Shown: positions 19,450 through 28,290, numbered from the stretch's first letter. The stretch is DNA of 64,000 bases from Rugamonas brunnea (GCF_014042345.1 NZ_JACEZT010000003.1:186001-250000), one strand, 5' to 3'. Numbers and translations: made by a program. The notes: a model not told the origin generated them from the letters alone.

Positions 19450-20814
19450 ATGAATGTAGTCATCCTCGCCGCCGGCATGGGCAAACGCATGCAATCGGCC
19501 CTGCCCAAGGTATTGCACCCGGTGGCCGGCAAGCCCATGTTGTCGCACGTGATCGATACCGCGCGCAGCTTGTCTCCCCATCAATTATGCGTGATTTATG
19601 GGCATGGCGGCGCGGCCGTGCTGGAGTTGCTGGCCAAGCAGGCCGAGCCGGTCGCCACCGCCCTGCAGGAGCCGCAACTGGGCACCGGTCACGCCGTCAT
19701 GCAAGCCCTGCCCGCGCTGGACGAGAACTTGCCCACCCTGATCCTGTACGGCGACGTGCCGCTGACCAGCGCCGCTACCCTGCGCGCGCTGGTGGATGCG
19801 GCCGGCAACGATAAGCTGGCCATCCTGACGGTGGAGCAGGACGATCCGTTCGGCCTGGGCCGCATCATCCGCGAGGATGGCCGCATCGTGCGCATCGTCG
19901 AGCAAAAGGATGCCACCGAGGCCGAGCGCGCCATCAAGGAAATCAACAGCGGCATCATGGTCGCCCCCGGCGGCAAGCTCAAGCAGTGGCTGGGCGCCCT
20001 GTCGAACAACAATGCCCAAGGCGAGTATTACCTGACGGACATCGTGGCCATGGCCGTGGCCGACGGCGTGCCCGTCGTGTCGGCCCAGCCGGGCGCGCAG
20101 TGGGAAGTGGCGGGCGTCAACAGCAAGGTGCAGTTGGCCCAGTTGGAGCGCATCCACCAAGGCAATATCGCCCAGCGTTTGCTGGAACAGGGCGTCACCC
20201 TGCTCGACCCGGCCCGCATCGACGTGCGCGGCGAACTGGTGTGCGGCCGCGACGTGACCATCGACGTCGGTTGCGTGTTCGAAGGCAAGGTGGAACTGGC
20301 CGACGGCGTGACCGTGGGCGCGCACAGCGTGCTGGTCAACGCTACCATCGGCGCCGGCGTCGCCATCAAGCCGTTCTGCCACATCGAGCAGGCGGTGGTG
20401 GGCGAGGCCTCCATCATCGGCCCATATGCGCGGCTGCGCCCCGGCACGGAGCTGGGCCAGGATGTCCACATCGGCAACTTCGTGGAAATCAAGAACGCCC
20501 AGATCGCACCGCACAGCAAGGCCAACCACTTGGCCTACGTGGGCGATGCCACAGTGGGATCGCGCGTCAACATTGGCGCCGGCACCATCACCTGCAATTA
20601 CGATGGCGTCAACAAGTTCCGCACCGTGATCGAGGATGACTGCTTCATCGGCAGCGACACCCAGCTGATCGCGCCCGTGACGGTGGGCAAAGGCGCCACC
20701 CTGGGCGCCGGCACCACGCTGGCCAAGGATGCGCCGGCCGGCAAGCTGACCGTCTCGCGTGCCCGCCAGGTGACGGTGGAGGGCTGGACCCGCCCCGTGA
20801 AAATCAAGAAATAG
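19450..20814 (+). CDS. glmU: Bifunctional GlcNAc-1-P uridyltransferase / GlcN-1-P acetyltransferase GlmU
   Basis: Makes UDP-GlcNAc, precursor of peptidoglycan and LPS. 454 residues, normal length. The N-terminal uridyltransferase carries [20 protein letters not shown] and [11 protein letters not shown]. The C-terminal left-handed beta helix contains the hexapeptide repeats and the acetyltransferase site around [22 protein letters not shown] and [15 protein letters not shown]. It is followed by an intrinsic terminator and a DnaA-box array, then a regulator and glmS, the previous enzyme in the pathway. Confidence 0.97.
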   Translation: MNVVILAAGMGKRMQSALPKVLHPVAGKPMLSHVIDTARSLSPHQLCVIYGHGGAAVLELLAKQAEPVATALQEPQLGTGHAVMQALPALDENLPTLILYGDVPLTSAATLRALVDAAGNDKLAILTVEQDDPFGLGRIIREDGRIVRIVEQKDATEAERAIKEINSGIMVAPGGKLKQWLGALSNNNAQGEYYLTDIVAMAVADGVPVVSAQPGAQWEVAGVNSKVQLAQLERIHQGNIAQRLLEQGVTLLDPARIDVRGELVCGRDVTIDVGCVFEGKVELADGVTVGAHSVLVNATIGAGVAIKPFCHIEQAVVGEASIIGPYARLRPGTELGQDVHIGNFVEIKNAQIAPHSKANHLAYVGDATVGSRVNIGAGTITCNYDGVNKFRTVIEDDCFIGSDTQLIAPVTVGKGATLGAGTTLAKDAPAGKLTVSRARQVTVEGWTRPVKIKK

Positions 20815-20838
20815 CCAGTGCCAGCCTGCTCGCAGCTT

Positions 20839-21287
20839 TGTGGATAAAGTTGTGGGCAAGTGCCTGAACGAGCCGGGATAACTTCCCGGCTTTTTTACGT
20901 CCGGAATTTTGTCCTGAACAGGGTGATTATTGTTCTGTGGATAAGGATGTGGAGAAGCACGGGCATAAACGGAGGAAAACAGTGGTATAAGGGCGGGAAA
21001 ACCAAAGGATAACTTTGTGCTCGTGAACAAGGTGGAATAGCTTGGATCGCGCAAAGCCAGCAATCATGCGACTTTGCCGTCGCGCCGGCCTTATGTGTGG
21101 ATAAGCCTGTGGGAAAACGGTGGGAAATGCAGGAATAACATATTTCTGTGGATAAAGATGTGCAAAAGCATCGGAATAAGCACTGGATAGCAGCTGGAAA
21201 ACCCGGGATAAGTTCTCCGGCGGCAGCATGTCCTGCGAAGTAATGTGGATAAGCTTGTGTAAAACCGGGGGAATAAGGCGGGGATAA
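20839..21287 (-). repeat. Array of same-orientation DnaA boxes between glmU and the Lrp gene
   Basis: Five perfect DnaA boxes (TGTGGATAA as read on the plus strand) start at 20839, 20936, 21096, 21147 and 21244. Each is followed exactly 3 bases later by a second, looser box of the form TGTGNNNAA (20851, 20948, 21108, 21159, 21256). Between them lie at least nine GGNATAA-type remnants (for example 20875, 20962, 20984, 21132, 21173, 21205, 21270, 21281), all in the same orientation. The stretch is gene-free. The known meaning of such a cluster is DnaA binding; its role here is unknown. Confidence 0.75.
20872..20896 (+). terminator. Intrinsic terminator of glmU
   Basis: Seven-bp stem GCCGGGA / TCCCGGC (20872-20878 with 20884-20890), 5-base loop, then six T residues. 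It sits 58 bases after the glmU stop, inside the DnaA-box array. Confidence 0.82.
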
Positions 21288-21303
21288 GTGGCTCAAACGT
21301 GGC

Positions 21304-21777
21304 TCAAACCACGATGCGCGTCTCGAACTTGCTGCGGAAGGTGGAGAAATACGCTTTCACGTTGCGCACATTGGCCTGGGCCGCGAACAGGCGGTGCGCC
21401 AGCGCGTGGTAGGCTGGCATGTCCGTCACCTGCACGATCAGCACGAAATCCGGCCCGGGCGCTACGCGGTAGCATTGCAGCACCGCATTCTCGCCCGCCA
21501 CGCGTGCTTCGAACTCGTCCATGCGCTCGGCGGCCTGGATATCGAGCGAGATTTCCACAATGGCCGTCAGGCGCGCACCCACCTTCTCCGGCGCCACGAT
21601 CGCCACTTGGCGCGCGATCACCCCCGATTCCGTCAACTGCTTGACGCGGCGCAGACAAGTGGGCGGCGACACGTGCACTTCCTGCGCCAGCTCACTATTG
21701 GTTTGTGACGCATCAATTTGCAGGGCATTGAGGATGCGACGATCGATATCGTCTAGCGGCAAGTTGGTATCAGTCAT
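21304..21777 (-). CDS. Lrp/AsnC-family transcriptional regulator
   Basis: 157-residue Lrp-type regulator starting MTDTNLPLDDIDRRILNAL. The helix-turn-helix is in NSELAQEVHVSPPTCLRRVKQL; the RAM domain follows with PGPDFVLIVQVTDMPAY. The upstream extension to 21840 has no ribosome-binding site and reads through the presumed operator, so I start at 21777. It is divergent from glmS with a 164-base gap containing an array of three TGAAAT-N3-ATTTCA dyads. Autoregulation and control of glmS are likely but inferred. Ligand unknown. Confidence 0.9.
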   Translation of the reverse strand: MTDTNLPLDDIDRRILNALQIDASQTNSELAQEVHVSPPTCLRRVKQLTESGVIARQVAIVAPEKVGARLTAIVEISLDIQAAERMDEFEARVAGENAVLQCYRVAPGPDFVLIVQVTDMPAYHALAHRLFAAQANVRNVKAYFSTFRSKFETRIVV

Positions 21778-21814
21778 GGCGGTATGATGAATTCGTAAAA
21801 AATATAGAAAGAAA

Positions 21815-21888
21815 TGAAATAATATTTCATTCGTCTGCATCGGTGAAATTTTATTTCAAAAACGGCTGAATTTAGAAAGCATATTTCA
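21815..21888. promoter_or_regulatory. Operator array between the Lrp gene and glmS
   Basis: Two perfect dyads TGAAAT-N3-ATTTCA (21815-21829 and 21844-21858) and one half-conserved copy (21874-21888, right arm ATTTCA) have centres 29-30 bp apart, near three helical turns. Lrp-family octamers bind such phased, AT-rich dyads. The array ends about 54 bases before the glmS start. Confidence 0.65.
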
Positions 21889-21941
21889 TTGCCGCTGCTC
21901 TACGATGCATTCATTGCAAATTTCTCATCCAAGAGGTCAAC

Positions 21942-23771
21942 ATGTGCGGCATCGTCGGCGCGGTAGCGCAACGTAACATTACCCCCATCCTGCTCGAAGG
22001 CCTGAAGCGGCTGGAATACCGTGGCTACGATTCCTGCGGCGTGGCCTTGCACACGGATGGCCAGTTGCAGCGTTCGCGCAGCACCTCCCGCGTGGCCGAC
22101 CTGGAAAAGCAGACCCAGGAATCGGGCCTGCAAGGCTACACCGGCATCGCCCACACCCGCTGGGCCACTCACGGCGCGCCGGCCACCCACAATGCCCACC
22201 CGCACTTCTCGCCCAGCGCCGAGCAGGCCCGCATCGCGCTGGTGCACAACGGCATCATCGAAAACCATGACGAACTGCGCGCCGAACTGACGGCGCTCGG
22301 CTACGTGTTCCAGAGCCAGACCGACACCGAAGTGATCGCCCACCTGGTTGACCACATGTACAACGGCGACCTGTTCGACACCGTGCAGCAAGCCGTCAAG
22401 CGCCTGCACGGCGCCTACGCCATCGCCGTGTTCTGCCGCGAGGAACCGCACCGCGTGGTGGCGGCGCGCCAGGGCTCGCCGCTGATCGTCGGCCTGGGCC
22501 AGGGCGAGAACTTCGTCGCCTCCGACGCCATGGCGCTGGCCGGCACCACCGACCAGATCATCTACCTGGAAGAGGGCGACGTGGTCGACCTGCAACTGGG
22601 CCGTACCTGGATCGTGGACGCCAGCGGCAAGCCAGTGCAGCGCGAAGTGAAGACCGTGCACGCGCATACCGGCGCGGCCGAGCTGGGGCCGTACCGCCAC
22701 TACATGCAGAAGGAAATCTTCGAACAGCCGCGCGTGATCGGCGACACGCTCGAAGGCGTGACCGGCATCATGCCCGAACTGTTCGGCGACGGCGCCTACA
22801 AGGTGTTCAAGCAGATTGACCGCGTGCTGGTACTGGCCTGCGGCACCAGCTACTACGCCGGCCTGACGGCCAAGTACTGGATCGAATCGGTGGCCAAGAT
22901 CCCCGTCAACGTGGAGATCGCCAGCGAATACCGCTACCGCGACAGCGTGCCCCACCCCAACACGCTGGTGGTGACCATCTCGCAGAGCGGCGAAACGGCC
23001 GACACGCTGGCCGCCCTCAAGCACGCCCGCAGCCTGGGCATGGAGCACACGCTGACCGTCTGCAACGTGGCCACCAGCGCCATGGTGCGCGAGTGCAAGC
23101 TGGCCTACATCACGCGCGCCGGCGTGGAAGTGGGCGTGGCGTCCACCAAGGCCTTCACCACCCAGCTGGCCGCCCTGTTCCTGCTGACGCTGACGCTGGC
23201 GCAGGTGAATGGCCGCCTGACGGACGAGGAAGAAGCGGCCCACCTGAAAGCCATGCGCCACCTGCCGGTCGCCATTTCGTCGGTGCTGGCGCTGGAACCG
23301 CTGATCATCGCATGGGCCGAGGATTTCGCCCGCAAGGAAAACGCCCTGTTCCTGGGCCGTGGCATGCACTACCCGATCGCCCTCGAAGGTGCGCTCAAGC
23401 TCAAGGAGATTTCCTACATCCACGCCGAAGCCTACCCGGCAGGCGAGCTCAAGCACGGCCCGCTGGCGCTGGTGACGGAAGAAATGCCGGTCGTTACCAT
23501 CGCCCCGAACGACACGCTGATCGAGAAGCTGAAATCGAACATGCAGGAAGTGCGCGCGCGCGGCGGCCAGCTGTACGTGTTCGCCGACGTCGACTCGCGC
23601 ATCACCCCGGGCGAAGGCGTGCACGTGATCCGCATGCCCGAGCACTACGGTCTGCTGTCGCCGATCCTGCACGTGGTGTCGTTGCAGCTGCTGGCCTACC
23701 ACTCGGCCCTGGCGCGCGGCACGGATGTGGATAAGCCACGCAATCTGGCCAAGTCGGTGACGGTGGAGTAA
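21942..23771 (+). CDS. glmS: Glutamine-fructose-6-phosphate aminotransferase GlmS
   Basis: First committed step of amino-sugar synthesis: fructose-6-P plus Gln gives GlcN-6-P. 609 residues, normal length. The N-terminal Cys nucleophile is in [12 protein letters not shown], with HTRWATHG in the glutaminase domain. Two SIS isomerase domains follow ([36 protein letters not shown]), and the protein ends [15 protein letters not shown]. The ribosome-binding site is AAGAGG. No glmS riboswitch-like structure is visible in the short leader; control is more likely through the adjacent Lrp regulator. Confidence 0.97.
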   Translation: MCGIVGAVAQRNITPILLEGLKRLEYRGYDSCGVALHTDGQLQRSRSTSRVADLEKQTQESGLQGYTGIAHTRWATHGAPATHNAHPHFSPSAEQARIALVHNGIIENHDELRAELTALGYVFQSQTDTEVIAHLVDHMYNGDLFDTVQQAVKRLHGAYAIAVFCREEPHRVVAARQGSPLIVGLGQGENFVASDAMALAGTTDQIIYLEEGDVVDLQLGRTWIVDASGKPVQREVKTVHAHTGAAELGPYRHYMQKEIFEQPRVIGDTLEGVTGIMPELFGDGAYKVFKQIDRVLVLACGTSYYAGLTAKYWIESVAKIPVNVEIASEYRYRDSVPHPNTLVVTISQSGETADTLAALKHARSLGMEHTLTVCNVATSAMVRECKLAYITRAGVEVGVASTKAFTTQLAALFLLTLTLAQVNGRLTDEEEAAHLKAMRHLPVAISSVLALEPLIIAWAEDFARKENALFLGRGMHYPIALEGALKLKEISYIHAEAYPAGELKHGPLALVTEEMPVVTIAPNDTLIEKLKSNMQEVRARGGQLYVFADVDSRITPGEGVHVIRMPEHYGLLSPILHVVSLQLLAYHSALARGTDVDKPRNLAKSVTVE

Positions 23772-23893
23772 GGCGCGTCAGGCCAACGGAATGCTAAATG
23801 GCACCGCATTCTTGATCTAACTGGATTGCGGAGTCGTTGCGGAATGGCCATGCATAACCAGATGGTCTGACCGGCTACGACAACGGTACGTCA

Positions 23894-24631
23894 TCAGCGC
23901 GCCCAGCCCCGCTGCTGGGCCGCCCGCTCGCCTTTGGCATCCAGCGCCTGCCCGGCGATACGGGCATCGATCGCGTCCAGCACGGCGGCCGGCATGGCGC
24001 TGCCGGCTTGCCGGTAATCCCCCGCCGCCGCCTTGTCCGCTTCCGCCAGCACCGGCAGTTTCCATTCACCGCCGGCGCGGCAAGCCAATCCGGCTGCTGG
24101 CCCCATCGTGAAGCTGCGGCAAAGTGCGCCGTCCCGGGCGGCGAAACTGACGCCGATCTTGACGCTGGAACCAGGTGCCGCACTGGCCGCCAGTTGTTCC
24201 GTCAAGGCCTCGGCCAGCTTGCCGCGCGCCACCAGCGTGCCGTCAGCCGCAGTCGCCACCGTCACCCGGTCGTTCACACCTTTTAGTCCGCCGTATCCGG
24301 CCATGATGCCGACCAGCAGCGCGGCCGCCATGCCGCCCCACTCCGGCCACGACCAGCGGCGGGCGGCGGTGCGCTGGGGACGGGTGGCGCGTGCGGCGCT
24401 CAGGTCGACCACCTTGCCCGCCGCCACCGCCGCCAGCCGGGGCGGCGGCGCCTCGCCGGCGATCGGCGCGAACGCCGCGAACACATCCATCCGCAGGCTC
24501 TGGTGCTGCGCCACCCGCGCGGCAAGCGCCGGGTCGTCGCGCATGGCGCGTTCGATCCGGGCGCGGGCGGCTTCGTCCAGCTCACCGTCCGCATAGGCCA
24601 TCAGGACTTCATCGGTAATGGTCGTACTCAT
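23894..24631 (-). CDS. Anti-sigma factor, membrane-anchored
   Basis: 245-residue partner of the ECF sigma factor, overlapping its stop by 4 bases (ATGA), so translation is coupled. The N-terminal helical domain (TDEVLMAYADGELDEAARARIERAM) has the anti-sigma layout but lacks the His/Cys zinc motif of ZAS-type proteins. A single membrane span lies near residues 97-115 (WGGMAAALLVGIMAGYGGL). The C-terminal periplasmic half (VSFAARDGALCRSFTMG...LACRAGG) contains two Cys that could form a disulfide. It probably holds the sigma factor at the membrane until an envelope signal arrives. Confidence 0.85.
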   Translation of the reverse strand: MSTTITDEVLMAYADGELDEAARARIERAMRDDPALAARVAQHQSLRMDVFAAFAPIAGEAPPPRLAAVAAGKVVDLSAARATRPQRTAARRWSWPEWGGMAAALLVGIMAGYGGLKGVNDRVTVATAADGTLVARGKLAEALTEQLAASAAPGSSVKIGVSFAARDGALCRSFTMGPAAGLACRAGGEWKLPVLAEADKAAAGDYRQAGSAMPAAVLDAIDARIAGQALDAKGERAAQQRGWAR

Positions 24632-25134
24632 CGTGTCACTCTCGCATGTTCGGACAATATTTCTTGCAGCGCGGTGCGGGCGCGCACCAGCCGGCTGGTG
24701 AGCGTGCCCATGGGAATTTCCAGCACCTCGGCCGCTTCTTTGTACGGCAGGCCTTCGACCAGCACCAGGCCGATCACCAAGCGGTGTTCATCCGACAGCA
24801 GGCTGACCGCCTTCTGGATCGCCAGGCGCTGTTGGTGCGCCTCGGCCGATTCGTCCCCCACGTGCTCGCCCGCCTCCTCCGGCGCGAACAGCCGGTCGCG
24901 CCGGGTGCGGGCGCGTACTTCGTCGATCCAGGCATTTTTCATGATGCGGAAGATCCAGCTGTCCAGCCGCGTACCCTCTTCCCATTGCTCGCTGCGGCCC
25001 AGCGCCCGTTCGACCGCGATCTGCACCAGGTCGTCGGCATCCTCGCGGTGAAAGGTGATGGTGCGCGCGAACCGGCGCAGGCGCGGCAGCAGGGCGGCGA
25101 TGTCTTGGTGGATCGGTCGTGCGGTGGCGGTCAT
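24628..25134 (-). CDS. ECF-family RNA polymerase sigma factor
   Basis: 168-residue extracytoplasmic-function sigma factor with regions 2 and 4 only: LRRFARTITFHREDADDLVQIAVERAL and RLDSWIFRIMKNAWIDEVRAR (region 2), then LSDEHRLVIGLVLVEGLPYKEAAEVLEIPMGTL (region 4.2). It is followed by its anti-sigma gene. A candidate ECF promoter (25144-25173) ends 9 bases before the ATG and no ribosome-binding site is visible in between, suggesting a nearly leaderless transcript. The same motif precedes the Gly-rich secreted protein gene, a probable regulon member. Confidence 0.92.
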   Translation of the reverse strand: MTATARPIHQDIAALLPRLRRFARTITFHREDADDLVQIAVERALGRSEQWEEGTRLDSWIFRIMKNAWIDEVRARTRRDRLFAPEEAGEHVGDESAEAHQQRLAIQKAVSLLSDEHRLVIGLVLVEGLPYKEAAEVLEIPMGTLTSRLVRARTALQEILSEHARVTR

Positions 25135-25143
25135 GGCTACACA

Positions 25144-25173
25144 GGAAAACGATGCGGCGAGGGATTTTCATCC
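25144..25173 (-). promoter_or_regulatory. Candidate ECF promoter of the sigma/anti-sigma operon
   Basis: On the minus strand GGATGAAA (25166-25173) is separated by 14 bases from CGTTTTCC (25144-25151). The same two blocks with the same 14-base spacing occur upstream of the Gly-rich secreted protein gene. It is placed so that transcription would begin within a few bases of the sigma-factor ATG. Confidence 0.6.
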
Positions 25174-25191
25174 CCGTCCCGTTCGTTTTAT
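25162..25191 (+). promoter_or_regulatory. Weaker ECF-like promoter of the subtilase gene
   Basis: On the plus strand GGATTTTC (25162-25169), 14 bases, then CGTTTTAT (25184-25191). It keeps GGAT and CGTTTT but not the TGAAA block. It overlaps the divergent sigma promoter across a GGGAT-TTTC-ATCCC dyad, so the two -35 regions share DNA. Uncertain. Confidence 0.35.
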
Positions 25192-25231
25192 CGTCGGAAA
25201 GGCCGGATCCTTATACTATCATCCATACATC

Positions 25232-26572
25232 ATGCCCATCAGACAGTTACTCCTATCGCGCCCTGTGCGGTTGGCCTGCGCGTTCGTGGCGGCGCTGGGC
25301 AGCGCCAGCGCCAGCGCCCAGTTGCGCCTCCCTTCGGTGCAGTTGCCGCAATTGCCGGGCCGCGTAGACAGCCTCAACGACGACATGCTGCGCGACGCCA
25401 ACCGCCGCCTGCTGGCGCCGGTCGAGCGCCTCGATCTGCGTGAGCTGCGTCTGAACCAGATCGACGCCTTGCTGCGGCGCCACGGCGACGTGCTGGAGCG
25501 CGACCCGCATGGCGAACCCATCGTGCGTCACGAGCTGTTGGCGTGGTCGCCCAGCGCGGCGGCGCTGGCCGCCGCCAAGGCCGCAGGCATGGAACCGGTG
25601 CCGCAGCCCGACACGGGCGCCGGGGCTTCGCCGCTGGTGGTGCTGCGCGTCCCCGAGAGCGTCGACACCGCCGCCATGCTGGATCGCTTGCGCGCGCTCG
25701 ACCCGGACGGCGCCTATGACTTCAACCACATCTATACCGGCAGCGGCAACCCGGCGCCGCCGCAGGGCACGCCTGCCGCCGACCAGGACGCGCCCCGGCA
25801 AAAAACGGCCAGCGGCGTGCGTGTTGGCCTGATCGACGGCGGCGTCCAGGGCGACCACGAGGTTTTCCGCGAAGCGCCCGTCGTGCCGTGGGGCTGCGAC
25901 GGGGCATCCCATCCGTCTGCGCACGGCACCGCCGTCGCGGCGTTGATGGTGGGCCGTTCGCCGCGTTTCGCAGGGGCCGCGCCGGGCGCCACGCTGTATG
26001 CGGCGGACATCTACTGCGACAGCGGCAGCGGCGGCTCGGCGTCGCGCATCACGGCGGCGCTGGATTGGCTGGCGCAACAGCAGGTGGCGGTGATCAACCT
26101 CAGCCTGGTCGGGCCGCCCAACCAGATACTCGAACGCGCGGTGCGCGGCATGGTGCGGCGCGGCCACCTGCTGGTCGCGGCGGTCGGCAACGACGGCCCC
26201 GCCGCGTCGCCGCTTTATCCGGCCAGCTATCCGGGCGTGGTCGGCGTGAGCGGGGTCGATAAGAAGGGGCAGCCGTTGCCGGAGGCCGCGCGCGGACCGC
26301 AGGTGATGTTCGCCGCGCCCGGCAACCAGATGGTCAGCGCGGCCGTCGGCGCGCCGCCCTACCGCGCCGTGCGCGGCACCTCGTTCGCCGCGCCCATCGT
26401 GGCGGCTTTGCTGGCCAAGGTGCACCACCGCCCCGACCCGGCGGCCGCCCGGCAGGCGCTTGCCTCGGTGGCGGCGAACGCCACGGGCGCGGCAGCCGGC
26501 AACGTCGACAACGGCGTGGGACTCGGCATCCTCGGCATGGCGTTGCGCACCGATCCGGCCAGTTTCCGATGA
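25232..26572 (+). CDS. Secreted S8-family (subtilisin-like) serine protease
   Basis: 446-residue protease with signal peptide (cleavage near residue 30, ASASAQ). A 160-residue N-terminal propeptide-like region precedes the catalytic domain. The catalytic triad is Asp202 in VGLIDGG, His231 in SAHGTAVAALMVG and Ser384 in GTSFAAPIVAALLA; the oxyanion Asn320 is in VGNDGP. I start at the ATG at 25232 because the signal peptide begins there; the longer frame to 25055 overlaps the divergent sigma gene. It is divergent from the sigma/anti-sigma operon and adjacent to a secreted low-complexity protein. It could be an output of the ECF circuit or the protease that senses or processes its partner. Confidence 0.9.
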   Translation: MPIRQLLLSRPVRLACAFVAALGSASASAQLRLPSVQLPQLPGRVDSLNDDMLRDANRRLLAPVERLDLRELRLNQIDALLRRHGDVLERDPHGEPIVRHELLAWSPSAAALAAAKAAGMEPVPQPDTGAGASPLVVLRVPESVDTAAMLDRLRALDPDGAYDFNHIYTGSGNPAPPQGTPAADQDAPRQKTASGVRVGLIDGGVQGDHEVFREAPVVPWGCDGASHPSAHGTAVAALMVGRSPRFAGAAPGATLYAADIYCDSGSGGSASRITAALDWLAQQQVAVINLSLVGPPNQILERAVRGMVRRGHLLVAAVGNDGPAASPLYPASYPGVVGVSGVDKKGQPLPEAARGPQVMFAAPGNQMVSAAVGAPPYRAVRGTSFAAPIVAALLAKVHHRPDPAAARQALASVAANATGAAAGNVDNGVGLGILGMALRTDPASFR

Positions 26573-26595
26573 ATTAAAAATATTTTCTGCGTCAT

Positions 26596-26625
26596 GGATG
26601 AAACCGCCAGACGCCGGCGTTTTCC
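26596..26625 (+). promoter_or_regulatory. Candidate ECF promoter of the Gly-rich protein gene
   Basis: GGATGAAA (26596-26603), 14 bases, CGTTTTCC (26618-26625): identical blocks and spacing to the sigma-operon promoter. It lies 46 bases before the start codon, leaving room for a short leader with the AAGGAG ribosome-binding site. Confidence 0.6.
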
Positions 26626-26671
26626 TTGTAAGCGCTGCGGACAGGCCGCGGCACAGACAAGGAGAATCACC

Positions 26672-27457
26672 ATGAAAAAGACCACCATCGCTAAACACAT
26701 GATCATCGCGCTGTCCCTGGGCATGGCCTGCACGGCGCACGCGCAACTGTTCGGCCGCAGCGGCAGTATCGGGGGCGGCGTCGGCGGCATGTTGGGCGGA
26801 ACCGCCGGTTTCGGCGGTCAAGTCGGCGGATTGGCCGACCGTGGCATGGTGCGCGACACGCTGCGCGGCGATACCGAAACGGCGGCCACGCGCCAGTCCC
26901 GCTCGGCCGCCGGCGCCGCCAGCGGCGGTGCGGCGGGCAATGGTTCGGCGGCACAGCAGCTTGCCCCTGTGCCGGGTAAGCCTGCGTTACTGGACGGTCA
27001 GTCGGCGGCGGGTGGCGCAGGCAATCCGGCAGGCGCGGTCAGCAAGTCGCCCGCCACCCATTCCGCCGACGCGGCGCCGGCCGCCAGCAAGCCGGGCTTC
27101 TTCAGCGGTTTGTTCGGCGGCGGCGCGCAGGCGCAGGCGGCCGGCAGCGGCTCCGGCAGCGGCAGCGTGCAGGGATCGGCTGGAACGGATGGTGGTGGCC
27201 AGCAGCTGGCGGGCGCCGCTGCGCAGGGCGCGCGTGACGTGGCCGCGCCGATGCGCGCCGGTGCGAAGACCCAGGCCGAAAGCACGCGCACTTACGCGAA
27301 ATCGAGCGGGACGACGGCGACCGGCGCCGCCAAAACCAGCTCGCGTGCGGTCGCCGACGATGCGCGCGGTTCCGGCGATGCCGTCCCACATGCGATGGGT
27401 GCGAACGGCGCGGTGAATGCGAATGGTTCGGCAAACGGTTCGGCATCTTTGCTGTGA
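26672..27457 (+). CDS. Secreted Gly/Ala/Ser-rich low-complexity protein
   Basis: 261-residue protein with a clear signal peptide (MKKTTIAKHMIIALSLGMAC, cleaved after AHA). The mature chain starts with a glycine-rich segment (GGGVGGMLGGTAGFGGQVGG), has a mid-chain KPGFFSGLFGGGAQAQ motif and continues as Ala/Ser/Gly-rich disordered sequence with few hydrophobic residues. It has an excellent ribosome-binding site (AAGGAG). I do not recognise a family; it looks like a surface or matrix protein. It lies 99 bases downstream of the subtilase and has its own ECF-type promoter motif, so it is the most likely output of the sigma factor. Confidence 0.75.
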   Translation: MKKTTIAKHMIIALSLGMACTAHAQLFGRSGSIGGGVGGMLGGTAGFGGQVGGLADRGMVRDTLRGDTETAATRQSRSAAGAASGGAAGNGSAAQQLAPVPGKPALLDGQSAAGGAGNPAGAVSKSPATHSADAAPAASKPGFFSGLFGGGAQAQAAGSGSGSGSVQGSAGTDGGGQQLAGAAAQGARDVAAPMRAGAKTQAESTRTYAKSSGTTATGAAKTSSRAVADDARGSGDAVPHAMGANGAVNANGSANGSASLL

Positions 27458-27517
27458 CAGGACAACGGCGTGTGGCGCTTGCTCCACCTGCTGTACTGGG
27501 CGCCCATCATCGAGGTT

Positions 27518-27545
27518 GTCGGTGGCGGCATCCGCCGCCGCCGAC
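27518..27545 (+). terminator. Hairpin after the Gly-rich protein gene, no T tract
   Basis: Twelve-bp stem with one G-T pair (27518-27529 with 27534-27545), loop ATCC. It lacks a following T run, so it may stabilise the 3' end rather than terminate by itself. Confidence 0.4.
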
Positions 27546-27585
27546 GTGCTACCATCATTGATTGCCTGCCTCGTTACTGGTCTTC

Positions 27586-28290
27586 ATGAAACACCGCCTC
27601 TTCCTGTTCGATCTCGATGACACGCTGCTTGATTTTCGCGCGTCTGAGCAACGGTCTTTCGTGAACACCATGCAGTCGCTTGGCCTGTCGGCCGATGTGG
27701 ACAGCATGTTCAGCCAGTATCAGGAAATCAATATCGCTCTCTGGCGTAGCTTTGAAGCTGGCGCTGTGTCAAAGGAATTCCTGAAGGTGGAACGATTCAG
27801 GCGGACCTTTGACGCCCGTGGGCTAGCTCTGGACGCGGAGGAGGCTAGCCGGGTTTATCTGGAATCGCTGTCGAACACAGTGGTCCTCATCGACGGTGCC
27901 AAGGCGCTGGTGGCATCGCTGGCCGCCATCGGCGAGATCGGTATCATCACCAACGGGGTAGCGTCCATCCAGCAAAAGCGCATCGCCAGTTCCGGCTTGG
28001 GCGAATACATTTCATTCATCGCCACGTCCGAGGCGTGCGGCTACGCGAAACCGGATGTACGGTTCTTTGAATATACGGCGAAGATGGCGCGTCCATTTGC
28101 CAAGCATGAGGCGGTCATCGTCGGCGATCGGCTGGATGCGGACATCCTTGGCGGAAATCGATACGGCATCGATAGCTGCTGGTTTAACCCCGGCCAACTG
28201 CGTAACGATACGGAAGCGGTTCCGACCTACGAGGTTGCGACCTTGCACGAGATCATTCCGGCGTTTGCCGCGTGGCAGGAACAGGTATGA
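27586..28290 (+). CDS. HAD-superfamily phosphatase, YjjG/pyrimidine 5'-nucleotidase-like
   Basis: 234-residue haloacid-dehalogenase-fold hydrolase. The nucleophile motif is LFLFDLDDTLLDF, motif II is GIITNGVASIQQKRI, motif III includes Lys of YAKPDVRFFEY and motif IV is VIVGDRLDADILGG. This combination is typical of YjjG-type nucleotidases, which dephosphorylate dUMP/UMP and damaged nucleotides; substrate inferred. I start at the ATG at 27586, right at the conserved core. The gene is visibly less GC-rich than its neighbours and shares no operon with them, which hints at separate acquisition. Confidence 0.87.
   Translation: MKHRLFLFDLDDTLLDFRASEQRSFVNTMQSLGLSADVDSMFSQYQEINIALWRSFEAGAVSKEFLKVERFRRTFDARGLALDAEEASRVYLESLSNTVVLIDGAKALVASLAAIGEIGIITNGVASIQQKRIASSGLGEYISFIATSEACGYAKPDVRFFEYTAKMARPFAKHEAVIVGDRLDADILGGNRYGIDSCWFNPGQLRNDTEAVPTYEVATLHEIIPAFAAWQEQV

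Noticed and set aside
21900-23702. 600-codon open frame on the minus strand
   Set aside because: Antisense of glmS; His/Gln/Val-rich and without known domains.
23726-23734. Perfect TGTGGATAA inside glmS
   Set aside because: It encodes the conserved VDK near the GlmS C terminus; a single coding match is not evidence of a DnaA site.
23780-23820. Possible terminator after glmS (GAATGC / GCATTC)
   Set aside because: Only six base pairs with a long loop and no T run; too weak to call.
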